This document shows, in pieces, positions 44,110-52,692 of a stretch of 64,000 nucleotides of DNA. The notes under the pieces are model-generated. The model did no database searches and was not told where the DNA came from. It saw nothing but the letters and a program-made list of their open reading frames with translations. Source of the DNA: Bacteroides faecis MAJ27 (GTDB lineage: Bacteria > Bacteroidota > Bacteroidia > Bacteroidales > Bacteroidaceae); the NCBI RefSeq assembly GCF_900106755.1, contig NZ_FNNN01000008.1:62001-126000 (forward strand), in the 5' to 3' direction. The position numbers were made by a program, and so were the translations under genes. Positions within the stretch are counted from its first letter, which is position 1, and each line of letters opens with the position of its first letter.

Positions 44110-46317
44110 TTACTTTCCCCAGCCGGACGGTTTCTTTCCCATCTTAAAGACCATCGTACCACCGTTCATTATATCCTGGTGAGTGATGAAGAAATCTTTA
44201 TGTTTCTTTCCATTCAAAGTTACCGACTGAATGTAGATATCTTCGGGAGACTTACGGATGGTCCGGATATGAAAATCCTTATTTCCTGCCAGTTTCAAAG
44301 TACACTCATCCAGAAGCGGAGAGCCGATGATATACCGACCGTCGGCAGGATTGACCGGATAGAATCCCATCGCACTGAATACGTACCATGCAGACATCTG
44401 ACCGCAGTCATCATTTCCGGCATATCCCGAGGATGTATTGTTATACAACGTATTCAGAATATGGCTGACATACTTCTGAGTCTTCCACGGCTGACCTGCA
44501 AAGTTATAGAGATAAGCTACGTGATGGCTGGGCTCATTGCCATGTGCATATTGTCCCACAAATCCCGAAGCGTTATGATTCATCTGTTCGCTCTTATAAT
44601 TGGAAGTAAAGAACGTATCCAGCTTTTGCTCAAAGGCCTTCGTTCCGCCTGTCAGTTCCATCAAAGCCTGAATATTGTGCGGGACATACCAGAAATACTG
44701 CCATGCATTTCCTTCGGTGAACGGATGGCCGCCATTTCCACCGTACTGATAAGGATCGAAAGGTTCGATCCATTCTCCCTTGTCATTCTTGGACTGGAAG
44801 AACTTCGTTTTCGGATGGAAAAGGTTACGATAATACTCAGAACGTTTATGGAATCGCTCATAATCAGCATCCTTATTCAGTTTCTCAGCCAGTTGTGCGA
44901 CACACCAGTCATCGAAAGCCTGTTCCAAAGTGATGGAAACCGATTGAGTCTGAATATTTTCAGGCATAAAGCCATACTTCTCCCACACTTCAAAAGGAGA
45001 GTTGGGATGTGAGGTTACCGAACTGTTATACACCGCTTCATAGGCTTTTTCCACATCAATCCCGGGAATGCCTTTTAGGATGGCATCAGTAATCACAGGG
45101 ATGGAATGGTTGCCGATCATACAGTAATTATCCTGCCCCCATAATTGCCAGATAGGCAGGTAACCGTAGTATTCATACTGGCGTATCATGCTCTTCACGA
45201 AGTCAGTCACCCGTTCGGGTTCCAGCAGGGTATAGAGAGGATGGGAGGCACGGAAAGTATCCCACAGGGAGAATGTGGTATAATGAGTTTCATTGTCGCC
45301 CACTTTACGGGCTGTATAGTCAGCAGCCATGTATTCGCCATTCACGTCAGACATGATATTAGGCTGTATCATCGTGTGGTAAAGAGCCGTATAGAATATC
45401 TCTTTCTGGACTTCCGTACCTTTTATTTCAATCTTTCCCAGTTGCTTTTCCCAATCGGCATCCGCAGCAGCCATATAGCGGTCGAAGTCCCAGTGCGGAG
45501 CTTCCTGTTCCATGTTCTGACGGGCATTCTCCATAGAGACGGACGAAAGGGCTACCTTACACGTCAGCGGCTTTCCATTCAGCTTGCCGAAACGGAAGCA
45601 GCCATGAAGATTAGTGCCGTTGACCACTGCTGTGTTTTCATGGACACGTCCGCCATCTCTCAAGGTAGAAGTAAGGATAGGGCTTGAAAACTCCATATAG
45701 AAATAGATTTTACGCAGTTTCGCCCATCCGGTAATGATACGGTAACCTTCCACTGCATGATCATTCAGAATACGGATCTGAGCATTGATAATCCGGCGTC
45801 CCCAACTACCTTTATCTGCCGAATGATCCATATCCAGTATAACTTCCGCATCTTTACCGGCGGGGTATTGATAGCGGTGAATACCGTTTCTCTGAGTAGT
45901 GGTCAGTTCTACATTGATATTCTCATCCTTCAGCATTACCTGATAATAACCGGGGCTGGCTTTCTCCTCGTCATGGGTGAATGTGGAAGAGGTGCGTCCG
46001 CTACTGGTCGGCATCAATGTAACGTCGATCAGGTCCGAAGCTCCCGTACCACTCAGACGGGTATGGCTAAAGCCAAAAATGGTACTCCGGTTATAGTCAT
46101 ACCCGGAAGCATCGCCCCAGTTGGGCGCTTCACTGGTGTCCGGAGAAAGTTGTATCATACCAAACGGTGAGGTTGCCCCCGGATAATTATTACCCGAGAG
46201 TCCCCCATCGATGGTCCCAGTTCCAATAAATGGATTTACATATTTAGTGATTTCCCCTGCCTGCAATGTAGCGAGAGTCAATGAAAATGCACATACACTT
46301 AAAAGTAATTTCTTCAT
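44110..46317 (-). CDS. GH92 family alpha-mannosidase
   Basis: A 735-residue secreted, calcium-dependent exo-alpha-mannosidase; the signal ends LQA-GE. GH92 landmarks are complete: VNPFIGTGTIDGG at the mature N-terminus, NYPGATSPFGMIQLSPDT, the loop GFSHTRLSGTGASDL, HGNEPSHHVAYLYNFAGQPW, and the catalytic GNDDCGQMSAWYVFSAMGFY with Asp636/Asp637. Linkage (1,2, 1,3, 1,4 or 1,6) is not readable from sequence alone. GH92 enzymes are common in Bacteroides loci for fungal or host mannans; here it stands with alpha-galactosidases and a GH95 enzyme. Confidence 0.94.
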   Translation of the reverse strand: MKKLLLSVCAFSLTLATLQAGEITKYVNPFIGTGTIDGGLSGNNYPGATSPFGMIQLSPDTSEAPNWGDASGYDYNRSTIFGFSHTRLSGTGASDLIDVTLMPTSSGRTSSTFTHDEEKASPGYYQVMLKDENINVELTTTQRNGIHRYQYPAGKDAEVILDMDHSADKGSWGRRIINAQIRILNDHAVEGYRIITGWAKLRKIYFYMEFSSPILTSTLRDGGRVHENTAVVNGTNLHGCFRFGKLNGKPLTCKVALSSVSMENARQNMEQEAPHWDFDRYMAAADADWEKQLGKIEIKGTEVQKEIFYTALYHTMIQPNIMSDVNGEYMAADYTARKVGDNETHYTTFSLWDTFRASHPLYTLLEPERVTDFVKSMIRQYEYYGYLPIWQLWGQDNYCMIGNHSIPVITDAILKGIPGIDVEKAYEAVYNSSVTSHPNSPFEVWEKYGFMPENIQTQSVSITLEQAFDDWCVAQLAEKLNKDADYERFHKRSEYYRNLFHPKTKFFQSKNDKGEWIEPFDPYQYGGNGGHPFTEGNAWQYFWYVPHNIQALMELTGGTKAFEQKLDTFFTSNYKSEQMNHNASGFVGQYAHGNEPSHHVAYLYNFAGQPWKTQKYVSHILNTLYNNTSSGYAGNDDCGQMSAWYVFSAMGFYPVNPADGRYIIGSPLLDECTLKLAGNKDFHIRTIRKSPEDIYIQSVTLNGKKHKDFFITHQDIMNGGTMVFKMGKKPSGWGK

Positions 46318-46357
46318 GGTTCGTGGTGTTTTTATAAGCTATGTTTCCTATATGCTT

Positions 46358-48514
46358 TTATTCTGCTGTTATTTCAATGAGACGGCTGTTCAGTTGCTGT
46401 GTCGTGAAAAGATCCAGTCCGACATTCATCAGATATTCTCCGGAGAAAACCTGATCGTTGCCTTTGAGTGAAGAATTGCTGCCCGGCATCATATTGATTT
46501 CTTTCACACGATACATTTTGTTGATATCCAATCCTTGCAGGCGGACAGGCAATGTCTTTTCGGCATAGCGCGGATGGATGTCGAACGCAAATACAGCAGC
46601 CGTTTTCTTGTCTTTTCCTACAAACATGGAAGAGGTATGATTGCTTCCGTAAGGAGAAACGAGACGATACATATCGCCTTCCAAAATGACCGGTTTCAGG
46701 CGATTGTAGTTCTTCACAGCCTGATCGCAGTACAGATGTTCATTCTGGTTCATATCCTCCAGTTTGATGTCGAAACCTAACTTGCACATCATGGCCACAT
46801 CGGTACGGAACTTGATGCTGGTTCCACGATTCCAGGTAGTGACGTGGGCACACAGCGTCTTACTCGGGAATACCTGCGAGTACCCCCATTGTATAAACAG
46901 GCGCTCGATAGGATCGGTATTGTCGCTCGGCCAGAACTCTGTGAAATACTTCAATGCTTCATAATCGGAGCGTCCGCCGCCACCGGCACACAGCATCATC
47001 GGAAGATCGGGATATTTAGCCTTGATCCTATCCAATACCTTGTAGAGTCCACGCACATAATCGATATACAGATGAGACTGCTTATCTTTCAGATACACCG
47101 AATAGATATTGGTTATCGGACTGTTGCAGTCCCACTTAAAGAAGGCGATGCCGGGATATTTAGTCATCAGGTTATCGACCACGCCAAATACATGATCCTG
47201 TACCTTCGGGTTACTGAGGTCGAGTACCATCTGGTTACGGAAGTAATATTCGTCACGGTTGGGCAGGTGAATCACCCAGTCCTTATGTTTCTCGTAAAGC
47301 TCGCTTTTCGGATTCACCATTTCCGGCTCTATCCATATACCGAACTTGATACCTTTCTTATGCGCCTCTTCCACGAGACGTCCTACTCCGTTCGGCAGTT
47401 TACCGGCAGTTTCTTCCCAGTCGCCCAGACCCTGATGGTCACTGCTACGGGGATACTTGTTGGCAAACCAGCCATCATCCAGCAAGAACATGTCTACCCC
47501 CAGTTTGGTAGCCTCATCCATCAGACCGATCAGTTTGTTTTCATCAAAATCGAAATAGGTAGATTCCCAGTTATTAAGTAAAGTCATACGTGTTTCGTTC
47601 CCTTTCTTCACCTGGTGATTGCGCGCCCAGTCATGGAAGCTACGGCTTGCCTCTCCTTTTCCCTGCGTGCTGTACGTGAAATAAAAGTCCGGAGTGCGGA
47701 ACACTTCCTTTGCGGGCAGACTGTATTCCGAGTCATACGGATTGATTCCGCTGATTATACGCAGTTCGTTCTTGTTGTCTACTTCGAAAGTAAAACGGAA
47801 GTTGCCAGTCCATCCGATGGTTCCTACCAATACTTCTCCGGCATTTTCCTGCGAAGGATTATCAAGAGCCAGTTGGAAGAAAGGGGAAACAAACATATTG
47901 GCGCGTGCACCCAACTTGGTATCGATTACTTTCTTACCGAAGGCAAGCTCTCTTTCAGTCACATTGGCCTCGTGTGCCCAGTCACCGGAAAACTCGGTCA
48001 GGAAATACTTGCTACTGTTCAGGTGAAGCATCGAAGAAGCATACTTACTAAGTATGACAGGCTTCTTCTCTTCGTGGCTGATTTCAGTGAATGTACGGAT
48101 AATATTCTCTTTGTCATAAGCTACATAATGCAGCTTTACGGTAACAGGATATTTATCATCTTTAAGGGTAATCACCGTCTCGTTGATTCCGTTGCCGGTG
48201 TTATTGCTCGAATGATCTACGTATTTCAACAGCAGTGAAGAGTTGTAGTCGTTATGGCGTATGTGAATAGCCGGTTCAAAGTAATCTTCCATACCATGAG
48301 TCAGATATGCCTCGGTTCCTTGTGGCAGATACTGGATATCAGAGTCGTGGTGAAGCTTTTTGCCTAAGTATTTCTGATACAGACGTCCGTTATCAGCTAC
48401 CTGATAGATAAGGCTGGTCCGTTCAGTTTCTATTTTGATAAGCGGCTTGTCAGAAGCCTGCAAAAGAGAAAAAGAACTCAAAAGAAAAAAAAGTAAGAAT
48501 GCTTTTAATTTCAT
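46358..48514 (-). CDS. GH36 family alpha-galactosidase
   Basis: A 718-residue secreted enzyme; the signal ends LQA-SD, starting at the ATG at 48514 (an ATG three codons upstream is also possible). The large N-terminal beta-supersandwich (about 20-320) precedes the barrel, which begins LLNNWESTYFDFDENKL and has LLDDGWFANKYPRSSDHQGL. The nucleophile is Asp462 in FFKWDCNSPI and the acid/base is Asp531 in FWPSDNTDP, both canonical. The C-terminal beta domain is intact. Length fits GalA/RafA-type tetrameric enzymes that release terminal alpha-galactose, usually 1,6-linked. It lies 40 bases upstream of GH92. Confidence 0.94.
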   Translation of the reverse strand: MKLKAFLLFFLLSSFSLLQASDKPLIKIETERTSLIYQVADNGRLYQKYLGKKLHHDSDIQYLPQGTEAYLTHGMEDYFEPAIHIRHNDYNSSLLLKYVDHSSNNTGNGINETVITLKDDKYPVTVKLHYVAYDKENIIRTFTEISHEEKKPVILSKYASSMLHLNSSKYFLTEFSGDWAHEANVTERELAFGKKVIDTKLGARANMFVSPFFQLALDNPSQENAGEVLVGTIGWTGNFRFTFEVDNKNELRIISGINPYDSEYSLPAKEVFRTPDFYFTYSTQGKGEASRSFHDWARNHQVKKGNETRMTLLNNWESTYFDFDENKLIGLMDEATKLGVDMFLLDDGWFANKYPRSSDHQGLGDWEETAGKLPNGVGRLVEEAHKKGIKFGIWIEPEMVNPKSELYEKHKDWVIHLPNRDEYYFRNQMVLDLSNPKVQDHVFGVVDNLMTKYPGIAFFKWDCNSPITNIYSVYLKDKQSHLYIDYVRGLYKVLDRIKAKYPDLPMMLCAGGGGRSDYEALKYFTEFWPSDNTDPIERLFIQWGYSQVFPSKTLCAHVTTWNRGTSIKFRTDVAMMCKLGFDIKLEDMNQNEHLYCDQAVKNYNRLKPVILEGDMYRLVSPYGSNHTSSMFVGKDKKTAAVFAFDIHPRYAEKTLPVRLQGLDINKMYRVKEINMMPGSNSSLKGNDQVFSGEYLMNVGLDLFTTQQLNSRLIEITAE

Positions 48515-48538
48515 TGTGTACATTATTATGGTTTATAT

Positions 48539-50485
48539 TTATTCTCTGGTACGGAACGGAGGGACGGGAAGCCCGCTCTTGCCATATAGGTTGCAGACCG
48601 GATTATCTGCCCACGCGTAGCAGGCTGCCGTCGGTATTTCTATCCGGTCGGACTGCAGAATGACTTCTTTTCCGCGAATGGTAGCCTGTGCCGGAACAAA
48701 TTTTCCGTCCGGACCTGCCAGTATAAAGCCTTTCGGCTCACCTTCCCTAGCTACAATTTCCTGATCGAAGCTAAGAATCAGCGTACGTCCCGAAATACGG
48801 TATCCCTGATAAGCGGGAACTTCGTACGTACCTTTGTTGTAAGTCTTTGCCAATGCCGCTTGCGCCAGTCGTCTTCCTACCTCCTGCTTGTTCTTCGGGT
48901 GGATATCATAATCTTCACCAAGATCGATAGCGCATGCCATACCTGTATTGGGCAAATGCAGCGCATGTGCCTGCGCATCACGGAGAGCCGCCCATTTAGA
49001 GTCCGGCTGCACTTCTTCCGGTTTCAGATAATTGGCCAACTGCACAAAGTAGAACGGAAAATCCTGCTTCCATGCTCTTCTCCAGTCTGTAATCATTGAC
49101 TGGAACAGTACTCTGTATTGTTCATCAAATCCTACGTTATTCTCTCCCTGATACCAGATAGCTCCTTTGATAGGAAAGACTGTAAAAGGGTGTATCATTG
49201 CATTGTAAAGTACAGTTGGGTAGCAGGATGTCGGCCATCCGGTTCCTTCGGGAGACAAAGGTCTGGAAGGTGCACCAGTCATCGACACACCGATATGATA
49301 GTTCCAGTTGCCTGCCAGGGAAATCTTTTTGCCGTTCGCTTCCATGTACATCTGCCGGGGTTCTCCGTGTATACCGCCTTCGCCGCCATAATCGATGGCA
49401 CGTATGGTGATCACTCCTCTGCCTGCCTTTGCCAATGCTGCGGGAATCTGATAAGCACGCACCGTATTACATCCCGATGTTCTTCCGATTTCCTTACCGT
49501 TAAAGTAAGTAATATCATCATCGTCGATCATGGCCAGATGGAAGGTAATCTCCTTACCGTTCCAGTCAGCAGGTATTTCCACTTCTTTCTGGAACCAGAC
49601 GGTACCGTCAACATTCAGTCCGCGAGTTTCCCAATAGGCGGGCAGTTCCATCGGTTTCCATTCATTCCCAGTCTGAAGGGCTGATATCCATTGTGGAGTT
49701 CCGTCTTTTAATCCGGGGTCCTTAGCATCAAACTGCTGAAGCCATTCGTCCATTTCCCGGTGATAAAGTTCGACAAGCTTCTCTCTCCGGAAACCTGCGC
49801 TTTCCATTTCGGCCATCTTTTTCTGGAATCCCATGACCTGCTTCAATGTCTGATGACTTGTCCACGATTCGGCAGGTGTCCCACCCCACGTACAGTCAAT
49901 CACCCCGACAGGTATATTCAGCTCTTTCCACAATTTACGGGCATAGAAATAAGCAACAGAAGAAAATTCCGGCACAGTAGCGGAACTACATTCCTGCCAG
50001 CCGTTCATATTCATTTCTACGTTTTCCTGCGGAGAGAAAGCTACGGTTTTCTTCACTTGCAACAGGCGGATAGAGGGATAGTCAGCATCTGCCACTTCCT
50101 GCTCGTAGTTCATTACTTTTCCCCATCCGGCAACAGGCATTTCCATATTCGACTGTCCGGAACAGATCCATACTTCGCCCGACAGGACGTTGTTCAACAC
50201 CAGTTTCTCCCCATCCGAGACAGTTATCTGATAAGGTCCTCCGGCAGACGGAGTCGGGACTTCTATCGTAAAATGACCGTCGGCTGCCGCTTGGGTCGTA
50301 TATTTTTCATTATTCCAGCTCACCTTTACGGTCACCTGTTTACCGGCCTTCGCTTTTCCCGGTAAAGTCAGCCGGCTGTTTTGCTGAATGACCATATTAT
50401 CGGTAAAAAATGAGGGTAGTGTAACCTTAGCCTGCGCAAAGGCCGCCACACATAACGATAAGAGTGTTAATTGGTATTTTTTCAT
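48539..50485 (-). CDS. Sialate O-acetylesterase-like esterase, long form with inserted beta domain
   Basis: A 648-residue secreted esterase; signal ends AQA-KV. The start at 50485 (MKKYQLTLLS) is preferred over an upstream ATG at 50518 that would overlap the preceding gene. The SGNH blocks are VWICSGQSNMEMPVAG (nucleophile Ser), IDCTWGGTPAESWTS, GAIWYQGENNVGFDEQYR and DIHPKNKQEVGRRLA (catalytic His). A galactose-binding-like jelly roll of about 150 residues (about 265-425, with WFQKEVEIPADWNGKEITFH) is inserted between the second and third blocks. It should deacetylate the glycan so the glycosidases can act. Related at family level to 28568-30007 but longer. Confidence 0.88.
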   Translation of the reverse strand: MKKYQLTLLSLCVAAFAQAKVTLPSFFTDNMVIQQNSRLTLPGKAKAGKQVTVKVSWNNEKYTTQAAADGHFTIEVPTPSAGGPYQITVSDGEKLVLNNVLSGEVWICSGQSNMEMPVAGWGKVMNYEQEVADADYPSIRLLQVKKTVAFSPQENVEMNMNGWQECSSATVPEFSSVAYFYARKLWKELNIPVGVIDCTWGGTPAESWTSHQTLKQVMGFQKKMAEMESAGFRREKLVELYHREMDEWLQQFDAKDPGLKDGTPQWISALQTGNEWKPMELPAYWETRGLNVDGTVWFQKEVEIPADWNGKEITFHLAMIDDDDITYFNGKEIGRTSGCNTVRAYQIPAALAKAGRGVITIRAIDYGGEGGIHGEPRQMYMEANGKKISLAGNWNYHIGVSMTGAPSRPLSPEGTGWPTSCYPTVLYNAMIHPFTVFPIKGAIWYQGENNVGFDEQYRVLFQSMITDWRRAWKQDFPFYFVQLANYLKPEEVQPDSKWAALRDAQAHALHLPNTGMACAIDLGEDYDIHPKNKQEVGRRLAQAALAKTYNKGTYEVPAYQGYRISGRTLILSFDQEIVAREGEPKGFILAGPDGKFVPAQATIRGKEVILQSDRIEIPTAACYAWADNPVCNLYGKSGLPVPPFRTRE

Positions 50486-50492
50486 TTTTCGG

Positions 50493-52514
50493 TTATTTAA
50501 ATTCAAATAATTGCACATCTTTAGAGGGTACAGTTACTTCGAGCTGTCCTTCGGCAGAAGTCTCGTTGCCGCTCCATAATTCTTTCACCTGATAGCTGCG
50601 TGCTTTATCCAGCCCTATTCTTTCCAATGAGAGCGTAGTAGTCTGTTCCTGATCCGAATAGTTGAATACCGCACAATGGAAACGACCGTCAGGAGTCTGT
50701 CTTACAAAGATATGTTCCGACTTTTCCCCGTTTCCTTCTACCGGACGGAACACTTCTCCTGTTGCCACAGCATTTACCTCCGGATTCGTCAGGTATTTCT
50801 GTGACTTCTCTTTACCGTCTTTTCCCCCGCCTGCACTGAAATCATCTCCTGTAATGTAAATGCCGGTAATGACACCCGAAGTAATACGGGCACGGTTTTC
50901 CCCGTCAGTGGCATCTCTCAGCACGATATGATCGGCATCATTATATTGGTAGATATACTTCTGCCACCAGCCGTATGAAAGAGCATTCAATGTATATTCG
51001 GTATCCTTGATCTGATTCCAGGCATCACAGGCTATTCTGCGTGATTGCGCATACTGGGCAGGGAAGACAGGAGAAATGGACAGGTTGATATACATATCGC
51101 CAAAGTACTGGTTGAGCAACTTCATGCCATAATTATATCCTTGTATACCTGTCTTGATTTCGGGATTATACCATCTGTCGGCTTCCATTGCACCGTGTGT
51201 CATAAAGTCCATCTTTACATACTCAAATCCGGCACGGTGGAATAAACCGGAAGTCTTTTTCATCATAGCCTCCACTGCCGGATGCGTAGGGTCGACCGCA
51301 TAAGCGCCATCCAGCTCCTGCGGCTTTCCGTTGGCATAGAGATAGATATCTTTGTACTTATATTCCGGTGCGGCATCCACCGTCCGTTCCGGGTCGCGTG
51401 CCCAGTCGGTGAACGGAGTCCAGTAGATACCACCGATCTGCCCGTTCGACTTACACTTTTCGATAAAGGATTTCAGCTGTTCTTCATTCATACAGTCCCA
51501 ACCGGAATCCAGACCGATATAAACAGTCTGGTCGGGGTTTACGAAATGATTATTTTGCAGATTCTCCTTGAAGTAGTCGGAGACTTCCATCGCTTTCTCA
51601 TACGTCAGGTTGAATTGTAATGCCCCCCAGCTGTTCCAACCAAATGGAACAGCTTTCTCCCATGCTTTGGGAGGGGCAATTACAGCGTTGGCTTTCGCAT
51701 ACGCTTCCAGTCCATCGCACCAATTTTCAAAGAAACCCAAAAAAACTTTAGGGGATTTAATCTTTTTACCTACTAATGCACCGTGAACTTTCACATCACG
51801 GGTCTGCTCATCTGCTATGCCCCCAAAACATACCAGCGAACCTATATTATCATTCATTCCCTTGCCTATCGAAACAGCTGTTTTCCAGTTGTCATGTTCT
51901 ACGGAACCGATTACCAGGCCGTTCCGGCTTTCATTATTGAATATGGCTGTTACTTCATAACTAACCAACGTATCGAAACCAAGCGGATGAGACTGATATC
52001 TGATCCATTTGTCATTGTCGAACGGAACAAAAAGGGCACGGTTGTCACCTGCCTGCAAGAATCCGGAAATGGAATCGACATTGACCGGAGCCATTTTGGC
52101 GGAACTGATTTCCTCTTTCGCTTCTACCGTGAAGTCGGTCAGTATATATTCTTTATCCGGATAAAGATAGAAATACTGGGTCAGTTCAGGAAGTTCCTTA
52201 TCCGTGTATTCTACCTTATATATATGTCCCTTCCCGAAAGAATCGGATACTTTGCCCGTACTGATTTTATGGCGGGCATAATCACTCGTCTTTATTTCCT
52301 TCCCTTCCCATTGATAGGAAGCATACATTCCGTTACAAATATTTTTTGACTTATAGGTGAGTGATATACCACCTTCCTGATCGTCATAAGTTATATTCCA
52401 TACATCGGTAGAGAACGTTCCGCCTCCACCCGCACAGTTAGAAAAGAAAAGAAACAGAAGAAGCATCAGGGATACTCCGGACATTTTTTGTAGTAGCAGC
52501 TTTTGGTTTTTCAT
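50493..52514 (-). CDS. Clan GH-D glycoside hydrolase (alpha-galactosidase-like), lipoprotein
   Basis: A 673-residue lipoprotein; lipobox FSNC with Cys27, followed by Ala-Gly-Gly-Gly-Gly. The N-terminal beta-sandwich (about 30-270) leads to a barrel opening with VPFGWNSWGALQFNLTYEKA, as in GH27/GH36 enzymes. The probable nucleophile is Asp436 in EYVKMDFMTHGA and the probable acid/base is Asp497 in RIACDAWNQIKDT. These motifs are diverged from the GH36 at 46358, so specificity may be a different alpha-galactoside or beta-L-arabinoside; I cannot choose. It is the first gene of the enzyme run downstream of the sensor gene, separated from it by a hairpin and a possible promoter. Confidence 0.8.
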   Translation of the reverse strand: MKNQKLLLQKMSGVSLMLLLFLFFSNCAGGGGTFSTDVWNITYDDQEGGISLTYKSKNICNGMYASYQWEGKEIKTSDYARHKISTGKVSDSFGKGHIYKVEYTDKELPELTQYFYLYPDKEYILTDFTVEAKEEISSAKMAPVNVDSISGFLQAGDNRALFVPFDNDKWIRYQSHPLGFDTLVSYEVTAIFNNESRNGLVIGSVEHDNWKTAVSIGKGMNDNIGSLVCFGGIADEQTRDVKVHGALVGKKIKSPKVFLGFFENWCDGLEAYAKANAVIAPPKAWEKAVPFGWNSWGALQFNLTYEKAMEVSDYFKENLQNNHFVNPDQTVYIGLDSGWDCMNEEQLKSFIEKCKSNGQIGGIYWTPFTDWARDPERTVDAAPEYKYKDIYLYANGKPQELDGAYAVDPTHPAVEAMMKKTSGLFHRAGFEYVKMDFMTHGAMEADRWYNPEIKTGIQGYNYGMKLLNQYFGDMYINLSISPVFPAQYAQSRRIACDAWNQIKDTEYTLNALSYGWWQKYIYQYNDADHIVLRDATDGENRARITSGVITGIYITGDDFSAGGGKDGKEKSQKYLTNPEVNAVATGEVFRPVEGNGEKSEHIFVRQTPDGRFHCAVFNYSDQEQTTTLSLERIGLDKARSYQVKELWSGNETSAEGQLEVTVPSKDVQLFEFK

Positions 52515-52534
52515 ATGGTATAATATTCTAGTGT

Positions 52535-52588
52535 AAAAAAATAAAGCATACCCGAATAAGAAACTTTTTTTCTCTTATTAAGGTATGC
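52535..52588 (-). terminator. Strong hairpin with U-tract between the sensor gene and the enzyme operon
   Basis: On the minus strand GCATACC and TCTTATT-complement arms (52546-52561 and 52573-52588) form two 7-bp stems separated by a 2x2 internal loop, followed by TTTATTTTTTT. It reads as the terminator of the two-component sensor gene. A possible -7 box, TACCTTTG at 52591-52598, lies just before it, and the next gene starts 21 bases after it. Confidence 0.75.
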
Positions 52589-52692
52589 CACAAAGGTAAG
52601 GATTGGCAACTCCTTTACTATGTACAAACGATTCAAAAAATGATAAAAATACGGCAAATAAGCTCCAATGCGGGCTAAGAGAGGTATTTTAT

